Source: Lepidodermella squamata (Eukaryota; Gastrotricha). From it: a stretch of 64,000 nt of DNA. The position numbers and the translations under genes were made by a program. Under the pieces are notes generated by a model. The model saw only the letters and a list, made by a program, of their open reading frames with translations, had not been told where the DNA came from and did not search any database. The stretch spans positions 3,658,001-3,722,000 of the forward strand of contig JBLDXI010000054.1 of the NCBI GenBank assembly GCA_047495785.1. The letters are read 5' to 3'. This document shows positions 23,077-35,200 of this stretch, in pieces. Each line of letters begins with the position of its first letter. Within the stretch, counting starts at the first letter, position 1.

Positions 23077-24640
23077 CGAATTGTCATAGCGACTCGACCT
23101 ATATTTTTGGCGACAATTCTATATTTATTTATATTCTATGTTTTCTATATTAATGCATTTACTGCTGTTTTATGAAATAAATCCCTCAAAGTGGCGCCTT
23201 ATATACCTAGCTGGCCGCGTTTGCTCCCTATTCTGTAACGCAATTATGAAAGCCCATAAGCTTTCCAAATTCAAAAGTATCCCGTAACAAAAATTTCATC
23301 TAGTAAACTAATTGTGTGAAACAGGAAACAAGATTATTACCCATACAGATGCGCAAAATCGTGTTTCGCGCATTCCACACACAAATTTGCATATTTATTT
23401 TACAGGAGATGAAATTAATGCTATCATGGGGCAAATTTACCATACGCCTGCGTTTAAAACTTCGATCATTTCTTTCTGCAAGATATGTCGATACAGGGGT
23501 CGGTCCAGTTTATAATTATACTACTTACTAAACCGGACGTGGCGCAGATTCCACAGATGCGCATTGCGATAGCGTGGCATCTTCTCGTGACGCGCATCTC
23601 ATGATTAATTGCAATTAACCACCCAGTGCTGGCCAATCACCAAAGGCAACAAAGCGGCAGCAAGTGTTCGAATAAGTGTTCACCTATTCAAATGCAAGCA
23701 TTTTACTCAGAAGGGTTGATTAAGTGCGGTGAATTTCGCACCGGTCACGTGCACGTCTCCCCTCTGCAAACTTGGCGCTGCAACATTATGACGCTGCTAA
23801 TTAGTTAGGTCATAAATTTTTAAATTAACGTTTACTTATAAATGGGTATTCATTATTTATTGAATTTTCATAACGCTACTTTCCACCATTCAGCACAATG
23901 CCAACTCTGACCTCTGACAAAGCTGGGAAATTTCAGCCAAAATTCCAAGGGGTTTTGGCTGAGTTATCGCTTGCCTGATCTCAGCTGGCTAAATTGTCGT
24001 AGAGCCAACAAAGCACACGTGTTGATAGCATATTGCAAATGGGGACCGCTTTATGATATATGAAGGCTGGTGTATCATTTTTGGCACACGCGCATTCCTC
24101 TAAAATTATTCTCACCATTTCTCTCTACAGTACTTTTGCGAGCCACCAATCCATCATAATATAACCTTCTTTCATACCCTAAAATCAACTTCCGTTTATT
24201 GACGTAGCCTTGCTTATGTTATATTCATTGGTGTTGTTTCGAAGCTGATTTTTGCGATTTGTCAGACATTTTCCCGGTCTGATGGGGTGCGACGTGATTG
24301 ATTCATCGCCTTCATAATCGTTCGAATACTCATTGGTTTTGATTGAATGAACAGCCCCGTGATTTAATACTTGAGACTAATGTTTAATAGCGATCAACTA
24401 ATCAAATCTTGGCAGCACATATAACATGTATTTATTATTTGTTAGCTCACATACACATCAATTGTGTTGAACTTTGGGCGCTCAGATATTTTGGTCAGAG
24501 CCTTGAAGGAATCGGTTCAGGCGCTCTTCCTTCTGGCTAATTACACCATTGCCCAAATTATTATTACTTAATAACTTAATTATTATAAGCACGATGGCAT
24601 CTAATATGCGGAGCAGGGCTGTTAATCTTCATTGCACCCT
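23077..24640. other. Intergenic, no gene seen
   Basis: AT-rich sequence with short unsupported open frames only. No recognisable exon or RNA gene. Confidence 0.35.
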
Positions 24641-24648
24641 TGCGTAAG

Positions 24649-25601
24649 TAGAGATGTTCCGGTTCCATTTTTAATCTGTCCGGTTCGGTTCGGTTCGGTT
24701 CCGAACTTTTTGAGAAGTAACCCGGTTATTTCGGTTTAACCGGCGGTTAACCGCGGGTTCCGCTATGTTTAAGATGGAATCGATAATTCATAATTAATAA
24801 CCGATAATCGATAATCGATACTCGATAATCCGTTGCTCAGACAAAGAAACAAACGGTCCCAGCGTCTTCAGCATGAAATTCTACCCCGGACTACAAATTT
24901 TTAGCATTGTTGGACAATTAGAACTCGAGATATCGTAAAATCAGTGTTACTTCCGATCCCAATTAAGCTAGCGGAAAACTTTCTTTGTTGAAAATTTGTT
25001 CAAAGAAGAACGGCAAAACCGCTTCCTTTCATGTCGAAATCCCCCTTAGTGAATTTGGGACGAGGACTCGGAATCTTTTTTCAGAATTTTTATAGCTATC
25101 ATGGTTATCGAGATAATCAGGGGTCATAAATTAATTTATTGCTTTATTGCCGGGATGCTCTGAATTTTATTTTTGTCTCAAATACCTTTTGTGATACATC
25201 GTCTAGACCAAAATTTCACGAGGAATCGAATGGCACCGTTAGTTTTGCTCTGGCGATCATTGGTAAAAAGGAATTAACGTTTAAATTGATGCAAAAATCC
25301 AATTTTTCAAAAAAATATTCTTACCTTTGTCTGCCCACATGGTCACCTCTATTAACTAAATCTTAGCTTAATAGTGACAGCATTGAATAATGTAGCTGTA
25401 ACACATATAGTGAAACCTTGGAATATCTACGATGAAAAACACAAATCACTGCTGGTCCAGCTGTGTATAGCCAAAACGCGAACCGGCGGTTAACCGGCGG
25501 TTTTTGAAGCTGGAAAAAAGTGGAACCGGGCGGTTTCGGTTCGAAAAAACCGGGTTCAACCCGGTTAGAACCGGCGGTTTTTTGGAACCGGAACATCTCT
25601 A
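24649..25601. mobile_element. Non-autonomous hAT-like DNA transposon (953 bp) with 8-bp TSD
   Basis: Ends are inverted: left TAGAGATGTTCCGGTTCCA, right TGGAACCGGAACATCTCTA (mutual reverse complements over 19 bp). Both are flanked by the identical 8-mer TGCGTAAG (24641-24648 and 25602-25609). An 8-bp target duplication with termini beginning TAGAG fits the hAT superfamily. Sub-terminal sequence is rich in CCGGTT/AACCGG repeats (GGTTCGGTTCGGTTCGG; ACCGGCGGTTAACCGGCGG) and the interior carries repeated CGATAATCGATA. No transposase frame is visible. Confidence 0.9.
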
Positions 25602-26143
25602 TGCGTAAGAAACAACGGCCTCAAGTCAAAACAACGCGAAAAAGTTACATACCGTTACCCCACTTTTTGGGTGACTAAAAATAAAACCGCACTCTGGTCG
25701 CACAATTGGCCCATAATATCACGCGCGCGGACGTTGTTTGAACTTCTCGCTTATAGCTGTAAACGCTTTTTTGCAAAACCACCATGCTTATTATTACTAA
25801 ATATTACCAATTTCGCCATACTGTTTGCCGCAGTTCTACTGCCGCGCGTCTTTCGGTTGTAGCTACTAAATGCGCATCGCGCATAACTTGAAGTTAATAT
25901 TATCTTTGAAGGTTTGAAACAATTGAATTTTCTTTTCAGCCTTGTTTAACGCAAAAATGTACGCTATTAAATGTATCAGCTATTGACGCGTCAGCCATTG
26001 TCTTAATTTTCAATGTTACATTCAATGTTTAGAAAAGTCTTACCTATTTACCAAATATATTTGAAACGGTCGCTAGTTTCAAAGGTTCGATTCGTCATTT
26101 TGCTCGAATTTTTATTAATTAAATCAATTTTTAGCGTTTTTCA

Positions 26144-27226
26144 ATGACATCTAGTCAAGATCATCGCGAGATCTGCGTGTCATGGGAAGATCACTATGCC
26201 ATGATTGCCGCTCTCACCCATAGACACAGCGCCGATTCTTACCCGAACCTGCCACCCGGAGGAGCTTGCTTGGTAGATGATCATAACGTTCTAGTCAGCA
26301 TTGGGTTCAACAAACCAGCAAAAAACTTCAAACTACACGACAATGATTTTGTCCACGCAGCTATCGACGCAATCCTTTCTGCCGACCGATTAGGACGCTG
26401 CACCAAGGGAACTTACCTGTATACCACAGCTTACCCTTGCCCACATTGTGTTCAAGAGCTTATTCCGGCCGGGTTGCTTGGAATCAACGTCATTAATGTG
26501 ACAGATAGTGGCAGCCAGAAATCATGCCTCGACCATCCTAATAAAGCCTGGAATCAGCTGGTTGGACAAAGGACTGACAAGGCCAAATTTCAGTCTCAAA
26601 CGAAAACTGTTGTCGAAAGCATTTGTCATGAGACGAAAAAGATCATCTCGGACAGAATAAGCGTCCAGCTTAACATGAAGGCCAATGAGGCTATTCCGGA
26701 CTTGAAGGGGGACAATTTTTATAAAATCCTCTCCCTTGCTGCCGAAAACCGCAGTAAGGACAAGGCCTGTAATGTTGGCGCCGTGGTCGTTGATGGCAAA
26801 GGCATGGTATTGAGCGTTGGTTACAACGGCATGCCATTGGGCTGTGACAATATCAATATGCCTTGGAAGAAAAACCCGAAGAAGGATGAGTCATCCAACA
26901 TTGCCCATTGCAAGGATGCCTACGTCGTTCATGCCGAGCGCAATGCGTTAGTTTTTGGAAAGGTTTCGAAGTACAGCCAAACAGATCCTGACATTAGGAT
27001 TTTCGCCACCCTTCAGCCTTGCTTATTCTGCCAGAAAGCCATTGACCAAGTGGATATTTCCCGTCGCAATTGCATTTTTGAGCGAAAAGTTTCGCAAAAG
27101 GACAGGCCCGGTGCGGTTCAGGTCATGGAGATTGAGATTTCTGACACTTTATCGGGAATGAAGAGCACCATTCCGATAAATACTTTGAATAGCTCATGGA
27201 ATATCCTTGCAGATTTTTCTGATTAA
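26144..27226 (+). CDS. Double cytidine/dCMP deaminase-domain protein, copy 1 (CDADC1-like)
   Basis: An intronless 360-aa frame with two CDA-fold domains. The C-terminal domain (about 195-340) carries the dCMP-deaminase signature: a substrate-loop motif VGYNGMPLGCD, the catalytic HAERNA (His263, with the Glu two residues on) and the zinc cysteines PCLFC (about 292-296). The N-terminal domain (about 15-150) keeps PCPHC and the His of the first motif, but the catalytic Glu is replaced (VHAAID), so this half is probably a non-catalytic structural domain. The overall layout resembles the metazoan CDADC1 family, which acts on deoxycytidine nucleotides; the exact substrate here is inference. A TTTTTAG site just before the ATG may be an acceptor for a 5' UTR intron. 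The paralogue is at 30349. Confidence 0.85.
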   Translation: MTSSQDHREICVSWEDHYAMIAALTHRHSADSYPNLPPGGACLVDDHNVLVSIGFNKPAKNFKLHDNDFVHAAIDAILSADRLGRCTKGTYLYTTAYPCPHCVQELIPAGLLGINVINVTDSGSQKSCLDHPNKAWNQLVGQRTDKAKFQSQTKTVVESICHETKKIISDRISVQLNMKANEAIPDLKGDNFYKILSLAAENRSKDKACNVGAVVVDGKGMVLSVGYNGMPLGCDNINMPWKKNPKKDESSNIAHCKDAYVVHAERNALVFGKVSKYSQTDPDIRIFATLQPCLFCQKAIDQVDISRRNCIFERKVSQKDRPGAVQVMEIEISDTLSGMKSTIPINTLNSSWNILADFSD

Positions 27227-28442
27227 TGGGCAAAATGTTTAACAATATTGTCAAAAATCTATGGCTCTGTGTGTTGCGCCCGCGGAATTCTTAAAATCGC
27301 CGCGGTGGTGCGCTGCGGAATAATGCGCGAGTGCGCGCGATTGTTTACCTTTCTGCTTAATAGTGTGCAAAGGTGCGGTGTTAAGACTTTTGACGCGGAA
27401 ACCACTATTCGCGCCGCGGAAAAATTTAAAAATAGACGCGGAAAGTAGCGATGAATCCGCGGAATTAAATCCATTAATCAGAATAACTTGGCGGCTGGTT
27501 TTTTTTGCAAAAATCATCCACTGGCCACAGAACCACTTCGTCACGTTAGCTAAACGCGGCTGATAGCAAACCGCTAGCACCTAGCGACTGGTATTAAAGC
27601 TCTATAATGGACTAACTTTTTCGCGCAATGTCGGCCAGATATGCCGTAAAAGGGATGTTCGCTATCGGTGCGCATGAACTGGGTGTTCGGCGGCTGCGTA
27701 CCTATGGGACTCGAAATGAGTTTATACCGGACTGCGCACGAGGGTGGCTATAGTAACACCGAAACAACCGCCCATTGCTAGCTCCTAGCACCTAATCGGG
27801 GTGGTTCGATTACCCATGAGACTGAGCCGAGCCATTTTACGACCCGTGTTACTCAGCTCTTTCCAAACGCTGGACGCTATTCCCCCGCCGACCCATTACA
27901 ACATGTAGCAGTCAATTTCTTGAAAAACCGCGTTCGAATGAACCCTCTCCGTGCGCAGTTGTCACATCTTTATTGCCCTTATTGCAGGTCTGCAAGGCGC
28001 TCGCTCTCAAAAGCGGTGTTAATCCGCTAATCCCTAATCCGCGTCTCAAGAGTTCCGCCCCTCTTCGCCGCCCTAGCCCTCTGTATTGCGCTGTTGACGT
28101 GACTCGCTACCTCAGGACACCTGGCTGTGTAAACAGCTTTGGTCAATTTGCCGATTGTTGTCGATTTCGTTGAAGTTTTTCGAAAGTTTTTCGAAAGTTT
28201 TCACACGGCGCGCAACTTGGCGCAACTTGCAAAAACTTGTCAATATCATCCCACTGGCTGACTTCGCTCATTATTACGGTACCAAGAGCAACGGATATCG
28301 CTAGCGGCGCTTTGGTGGTGAAAATGTTTTACCGCCTTCTTTACCTGCGTATTACCTGACTCAGCGGCAACGGGTCAAGTCGACCCGCCGGTCACCAGTC
28401 ACCTGTTGGGTCAGGTCACCGGTCTGGTACTAGTCGTGAGAC
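27227..28442. other. Intergenic between deaminase genes, CGCGG-rich
   Basis: No gene is supported. The segment is rich in CGCGGAA-type motifs (27290-27465), which inflate open frames on both strands. It runs up to the first small MITE. Confidence 0.35.
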
Positions 28443-28598
28443 CATAAGACGTACCAGGACGCCGAGGCTTGATAAAAGGGGCAAAAAACATCAGCTCGTG
28501 CCTCAAATCAATGCGACGAGCTCATGAATAATCCGTTTCGCTTTACACAGATTTTATTATAGGAGATTCGAAGCCTCGGCGTCCTGGCACGTCTCATG
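28443..28598. mobile_element. Small MITE, copy 1 (156 bp)
   Basis: Terminal inverted repeats of about 28 bp: left CATAAGACGTACCAGGACGC, right (reverse complement) CATGAGACGTGCCAGGACGC, both continuing with CGAGGCTT. Same family as 29341-29516, with which it also shares the internal motifs AGCTCGTG/AACTCGTG and TCAATGCGA. No target duplication is recognisable for this copy. Confidence 0.8.
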
Positions 28599-29340
28599 TT
28601 CGCGGCCGGTCAGCCGCTGCCGATTGGCCGGTTTTCAACCGAAATATCTCACAAAACTCAGAAATTTTATAAATCGCGTCTTTTGTTTACTATTAGCGTC
28701 TTTTGACCGCGCGCACTCACCGATTTCAGCGGGAAGCGATTAAATAAGCGCGGCGGATTAACATTTTGACCGCGCCTTCACAAATTCGCGGCGCGCGCAC
28801 AAATTCCGCGTCATTTTACACATTTCAGCGTCGTGTTTACTTTGGGCGAAAATCTATTGAAGCTTTAAACAATAATATTGAGTCACGAATTTTATTATAT
28901 AATCTGTTTTATTGAGAAATAAAAGGCTGGTTGATTTCGATTCGTAAAATTTAATACTAATTTTAGTCTTACAACAATGGCTAGAAAAATCATTGGTTTG
29001 TTTTATCATTATTTTAAACTGATATTGGCCCAGGAGACTGAATTACCTATCGCAATATGAGTGTGTAATAGCAAAATCCACAGCTGGAAGCTGAAAGCTT
29101 TTTTCCAACCTAACTTGTCCCAACTTGATTTTCTCGCACAAGCCAACCCAAACCGGCCGGTGTTAACCGAGAATAACTAGTTTTAGGTTTTTTGAAAAAA
29201 ATGCAAATACACCAAAATAAAAAATAAAGTCTCCTCACGCGAATCATTTTTTTTCAGCAAAACTTACTCCTCTTGCAGCCATGCGTGCAGCTCCCAGCGC
29301 CATCGTCAGTGCAAAAAGCCGCATTTTTTGTTACACATGG
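28599..29340. other. Spacer between the two MITE copies
   Basis: No gene. It contains GCGC-rich motifs resembling those at 27290-27465, a poly-A/T-rich stretch and ordinary AT-rich sequence. Confidence 0.3.
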
Positions 29341-29516
29341 CATGAGACATATCAAGACGCCGGAGCGTGATTGAAAAGCGTGGTGTTTGTGTTATCCTTT
29401 AATGATCTTATTTTCTTGCTGAACTCGTGCATCGAGTCAATGCGATCAGTCCGTCACGTGACGCAGAAATGTTTGTTAAGGAGGATTCAAGCCCCGGCGT
29501 CCTGATACGTCTCATG
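29341..29516. mobile_element. Small MITE, copy 2 (176 bp) with imperfect 8-bp TSD
   Basis: Inverted ends CATGAGACATATCAAGACGC and (reverse complement of right end) CATGAGACGTATCAGGACGC. Flanks are ACACATGG (29333-29340) and ACACAAGG (29517-29524), an 8-bp duplication with one mismatch, compatible with a hAT-type MITE. Confidence 0.8.
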
Positions 29517-29524
29517 ACACAAGG

Positions 29525-30348
29525 AACTCTATTGCTTTGTGGTATTATTTCACGGTAAACTGGCCATTTTTTGCCCTTTGCTCTCAAATTTGCGCGATAA
29601 CATTTTTAATTACATTAGCCTCAATAGGCATTTTACTCCCAGGATAAGCCAATGTTTGCTTTGGGTATTGCCAAAATGTAGGACATGCTCTTTTCACAAT
29701 TTATGACCATCAATGACTTTCCAGGGTCTGTCACGGCAATCATTTTATTATCATTTTTTATGTGATCCTATTCAAATAATTAATCTCATTAGCATACAAA
29801 GCGCAGGAGGTTGGTCGAAGTAATTAAAATATAGATCGTTTCCCACGAAGCCTTTTCAAGTTGAAGCAGGTCTATTTATGTTTATCCACGAGGACGGCGT
29901 TATTTAAACGTAGGCGGAATTTCTTGAAAAAACGTGCACTTGAAAAAATTGGCAATTCCGGGCGTGGTTTGGATGCGTGTTTAATTATCACATATTTAAC
30001 AACGCGATGAATAGATATTTTTTGCTGAAGGACCGAGTGTATTTGAGGTATTAGTAGCCGCGGCCGCTGCTATTCATCTGATAATTATAAAAAACAAAAT
30101 AGCCCTGGCAAAAAATCAAACTTTTAACGCTTCCTTATGTTATTACCAATTTTTTTAACGCAGCGGACGAGGCGCAATTTTCTTCCCTTTCCCTTCGTAT
30201 TGTTTATATTATCACGCCATTTTTCATGAAGCTGCAAGTTGCAAACATATGTTAATACGAGAAACCGCCGATTTCATCATTTCTCTAAAATATTCGACCT
30301 AATTGTGAGCTCATTTTTTCGTATAGAGGCACTATACACTGTAAAAAA
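29525..30348. other. Upstream region of the second deaminase gene
   Basis: No gene is supported. AT-rich DNA that presumably includes the promoter and leader of the gene starting at 30349. Confidence 0.35.
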
Positions 30349-31410
30349 ATGCCGAGTATTGGATGTCGAGAGGCGCCGCTATCCTGGCGGGACTACTACC
30401 GCTTGATTGCAGCCTTAACCCATCAGAACTCTGCCGATTCGTATGGAGACCAAGTTCAACCGGGCGGCGCCTGTTTCACCACAGCCGATAATGAATTCAT
30501 CATCACCGGCCACACCAATGTATCCGCTGAGGGTGTGACGGTCCATGCGATTCGCGATGCTATTGGCAGGGCAATGGCTCTTCGGCGGGATTTGAAAAAT
30601 TCAACCCTCTACACTACAACACTGCCATGTCCTCACTGCACCCAATTCCTGTTGAACGCCAAAGTCAAAGAAATCTGTCTGGTTCCATTTAATGGCGGTA
30701 ATTTCACCACGACCTGTGCTAATCTTAAGGATCTATCTGCTTTTGATGAATTATTGGGCCAAAGGGACAATTATTCAGAATTGAAGGATGTCACCGAAAC
30801 TATGTTGAAACAAGCTGGCGTTTGTGTAATGGAGACTTCGCCTATCACCATCAAGTTCAACTTCGATGGCCAAACGTGGAAAAATTTGGCTGGCAGCAAT
30901 TATCCCAGAGCTCTGGGTCTTCTCGCTGAATTGCGTAGTAAAGATGCTTCCTGTACCGTTGGAGCCGTCGTGGTTGACAGTGATTCAAGTATACTAAGCA
31001 TCGGCTATAATGGGATGCCTCTCGGTTGCGATGATAAGCAGATGCCGTGGGACAGAAATGAGGTTAAAACGAAAGACTCAAGTATCGCCCAGTTCAAAGA
31101 TTTGTACGTCGTCCACGCCGAACGCAACGCCTTATTTTTCGGCCGAATTCCTTACCACTCAAAATTGGATAAACAGCTTAAAATGTATGTCACCTTGCAG
31201 CCGTGCAAATTTTGCCAGGAGGAGATTCGAAGCTACGGCATTACCCTTGGAAATTGCTTGTACGAGCGAAACACTGACCAGAAGCAGCGTCGAAGCGGAG
31301 CGTTCGAATTGATGACCATCGAACTTGGCAGTGAAGATACGAATAAGACCACCAAAATTCCTATATACACGCTAGCTGAATCATGGAAATCGGCTGCTTC
31401 TTTGGAATGA
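30349..31410 (+). CDS. Double cytidine/dCMP deaminase-domain protein, copy 2 (CDADC1-like)
   Basis: An intronless 353-aa paralogue of the 26144 gene, alignable end to end (shared SWxDYY/H, LTHxxSADSY, PGGAC, VGAVVVD, GYNGMPLGCD). The C-terminal domain has an intact site: HAERNA (His256) and PCKFC (about 285-289). The N-terminal domain keeps PCPHC, but the catalytic Glu is Ile (VHAIRD), another substitution at the same place as in copy 1. Both copies therefore look like one active plus one degenerate domain. The pair lie 3.1 kb apart in tandem orientation with two MITEs between them. The absence of introns in both suggests either an intronless ancestor or retroposition before tandem duplication. 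Confidence 0.85.
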   Translation: MPSIGCREAPLSWRDYYRLIAALTHQNSADSYGDQVQPGGACFTTADNEFIITGHTNVSAEGVTVHAIRDAIGRAMALRRDLKNSTLYTTTLPCPHCTQFLLNAKVKEICLVPFNGGNFTTTCANLKDLSAFDELLGQRDNYSELKDVTETMLKQAGVCVMETSPITIKFNFDGQTWKNLAGSNYPRALGLLAELRSKDASCTVGAVVVDSDSSILSIGYNGMPLGCDDKQMPWDRNEVKTKDSSIAQFKDLYVVHAERNALFFGRIPYHSKLDKQLKMYVTLQPCKFCQEEIRSYGITLGNCLYERNTDQKQRRSGAFELMTIELGSEDTNKTTKIPIYTLAESWKSAASLE

Positions 31411-31729
31411 TCTTGCCAGATCGACTTCGAACTCATGAGAATAATTTATTAACAACAATTTGAACTATTGAACTATTGAATTGAATTATTTTGATATTAT
31501 TTCTATGATTGACGTACATGACGTGCTTACAATATTTGTTTTTACATGTAACCTATTACCTACTTCAAACTTCACTTTTGATTTCAAATCATTATCTATT
31601 TTTCTATGCTCGATTGCCAGCAACTTTTGATCTACTGGAATCTGAAAAATCGAAGATCACCATATTTTTACACATCAACTGGCCCATTTGATTCTCCCTT
31701 AGTCAGCACCTCGAACGAAAATGTCCCGG

Positions 31730-32290
31730 ATGATGGTTCGACCGTTCACTTTCGAAACTCTACCACTGGTCTATAACGTCATACTTAAAGTGCTGCTATT
31801 TGCGACTCGTTTCAAGGAAATGGCGCAATATTATTGTATCATTACGGTTCAAAATCGTTGTGCCAATGAAAATCTTGCCGTTTTCTTGACTGCGAACTAT
31901 ATCGCATTGTGATTTTGGTGCCACAGCTATTGATGCTGAATAATATCTTGATCTCGTAAATATCTTCGATGCCGCTTTCAATGAAAGTTTCTATTTAATC
32001 ATCATGAGCGTCGAAAAACTACACCGACATGTCTTTTAAAGGCTGCCCTGCCCGAAGCCCAGTGATCTTGGTAGCCGATCCTGCTGCCTTGTCAGAACCA
32101 GTCAGCCACGCCATACATTTTATTTTTTACACTGCGAAGAATTCGAATGAACTTGGTATCAATATATAGATTTCGTGAAGCCAAAATTATGTGCTCTAAA
32201 TGTATATCTTGACCTGCCTTCTCCCATTATTTTAGCCTCATCTTCCTCAATAAAAAATTTGTTATTTTCTGTATAGGGGTTTTTTCAAAG
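31730..32290 (-). pseudogene. Probable decayed gene, unidentified
   Basis: The reverse strand contains short protein-like runs broken by stops and frame changes: one reading KFFIEEDEAKIMGEGRSRYT (about 32180-32260), one reading FIESGIEDIYEIKILFSINS (about 31910-31985), and a following run KIFIGTTILNRNDTIILRHF in another frame. The order and spacing suggest a gene that lost its frame, or an intron-rich gene I cannot resolve. No family is recognised. Confidence 0.3.
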
Positions 32291-35200
32291 TCGTTTATGT
32301 TGCCAGTAAATGGTGTCTTACAGGCTGATATCTGAAACTGAGAGCCAGCTATATATTCCCTGCGAATATCATTCCATTATATTCAGCTTCTAGCTCTAAA
32401 AAATAGCTCTGAGTCGCGTGCCAAAAGAAGCAACGCCATTGATAGCCTTTATAATAACTGATTATTTTTTTGAACACCCGGTGGCGAGGTGAAAAATGCA
32501 GGGAGAGAACCTCAGGCGGGCTTCCATCGGATCCTCTGACGGCTGAAGGCTGAATGATGAAAAAGAAGGCTTGAAAAGTATCCTTTCGACTCGTTAAAAC
32601 CAAATTAGCAAATGATGAAGAAACAATGTGAAACAATAATGCAGATAATCTCGGAAAAGAAGACGTGTTAATGTTTACGAGCGCCTCTCAGTGCGCAGGT
32701 TATTATCGCAACAACTCTCTAGAAGCCGAAAAGGCCAGCAGCAGCGAATCGTTCATGCATTTGATCGCCATGTTGTATATCGCATGCCTATATATATTTC
32801 ACTATGCTGGTGCCTCGCATTCTTCAATGAAAAGCAAACACAACGGAGAAAAATTCGCCGGCCTTCTCTATTAAAAGTGAGATGCGCATTTATAACACAT
32901 TAGTAAGATAATAGCGATTTTCTATCTGATATATACTTGGATTTGGTACTCGGCGAGTCTTGGTATAAATTACCTGAGTTTTTTTCAAGAAAAAATGCGA
33001 ACCTAAAAATTAAGTATTCGTTTTTTTTTCGTTTATTGCGCAGAGTTATTATAGGTGCGATATTAGTGCGCGCACAAAAAAATTGCGTGATTTTGTCGCG
33101 TTTTGCGCTCGGGCAAAAATTACCCACGGGAATGGTCAGTTCATTGATTCCCAGTCCATAATAACTGACCATTTATGTCAAATATAACAACGAACTACAT
33201 TTCATTCCGGCTATGTTTCATATGGTAACATTTTTTTATATTATTTTTAGATACCCTTATAGATTATGCGTCTCGCATCGTTGGGAAATTACCAGACCGA
33301 GTGACATACATAGTTTTTTATAGCCGAGCTCCCTGACGCCAAACGCCGTAAATATCTTATTATAGGCTCGTATCGCTTGATTTCAAGGCCGACAAAATTA
33401 GCATTGCTCGGCGGTGGTCTTATATTTCTATGAATGGTCTATTTTTTATTTTAGAATAATAAGTAGTTGCTATTTTCGTCCTCTGGTCGAGATCAGTTTG
33501 ACGCAAGAAATAAAATATATAAGCACCGTAATCACCGATATTTAGCTAACACCTTTGTTTAGTTAGCATATCCATTATCGCGGCTGCAATAACTATTAAG
33601 GAGGATTTTACCACTTGCTAAGTCGATACTGCAAGTTTTGGCGATTTTTCCCCCTCTCGTCGGTGCAAAAGAGCATGGGATCTAGCGCACGAGGGTGTCT
33701 AATGACAATTGCCCCGAAAAAAAACCCGCCGCTGCAGGTTTCTTATCCCCACTCAGGTGTGTATGCCTTGGCATATAACCTGTCGTTGTCATTATTGATA
33801 ATGACGACGATAATAATGCGAACGTGTCTTCCTTTTGTCACTTGCGCGCTTTGTCGACGCGCCGCCGCCGTGTGTGCGCATCGCAATATATAGCGGCTGC
33901 ATTTTTATTTTACGCGCCCGTCGAGTAGCGCCGATGAGACCGGGGCGTTACACAACAATAATTATACTAACAATAATAAACTAGATGGTGGCCGAGGCAA
34001 ACATAAATATATTAACACGTTCCTTCGTTGCCGCCCGGCCGGGCATGTACCTGGCGGTGAGTAACCGCGCGCGCGCTCTCGGTTCCATACTTATTCTAGA
34101 TTCGAGAGTGGGTCTCATCGCACGCCGGCACCTTTTCGCTGCCGGCAAAATAAAAGATAACGACGGCATGCGGCTGTCATTAAACATGTACAGCAGCAGC
34201 AGCACGCGTAAATGGCGGGTTCCAGCAACTTGTTCTCGCAAATTGAACTACCACTACCACCCTAGCCTGTTAATAAAACATGACCGCGTTCACACCTCAT
34301 CTCGCTTCGAGGGTGCCAAAGTGATAACAATAAGAGCCCTTCAGAACATTTTTTCCTCGATCAACGCTGTAGTAAGACATTATTACGTTATCTATCATCA
34401 GCGTTGCGAAAAAATATCAACGCTATATGCGTTTTTTCTCTTGTTTCGTTAGTTCAACGTTCACACCTCCGTTACGCTTGATCCAATTAGTACTTGGGTA
34501 CTATATTAAATTGATTTTATTATGCGATTTGCACTCAGATCGCATGAAACCTGCATCTGCGCGCGAATGTTTTATTCGAAAATTTCTATTAAGGCAGATT
34601 TTTTTATTTTAATTTAATTTTATTGACTTTAAATTTATCAACGTTTTTATAGGCCATCAATTTTCGTGTTAATTTCAATAGGAATTTCCAAATATTTAAT
34701 TCCCAACAATTCCGAAAATGCAGTTAGGGTTCCTAAAGTGTCGCCTCAAATGTGATTTCTTTTAACTTCTACCGACCTTGATGCTGTATTCTGCGTTTTA
34801 TAACGCTCTGTTTTCGCGTTGGAATTCAAGTTGAAAAAGGCTCCGAAAGCATCATTTTTCCGCGCGAGTGGCCCTCGCCTGTCGAGTGGGTGGGCTATGT
34901 GATTTTTCAACTTTTAGCCCTGTAAACAGCCATCGCCACCACCACCACCAACAACGGCGCCTTGTTTATCGCCGTGAAAATAGCATATAGTAAACGCGTT
35001 TTGTTTTCAGCTCGCGCTTCACCGGCCGCCGGCTGCCTTTTGCCCCGCTCGCCTTTGAAACCGCGCGCTGCATTAGCGCAAGCCTCGGCGCGTTAAAATG
35101 GGCGTCGCGACGATAGATTGACTCACCCATTATTATCTTGTCAACTATCAACGTTTAATAACCTTCTTTAGTTTAATTTAGCCTCACTGGTAGTCTATGA

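Noticed and set aside
33985-34452. Plus-strand 155-codon open frame
   Set aside because: No domain, signal or splice support, and part of the opposite strand is also open. The length is compatible with chance in GC-richer local sequence.
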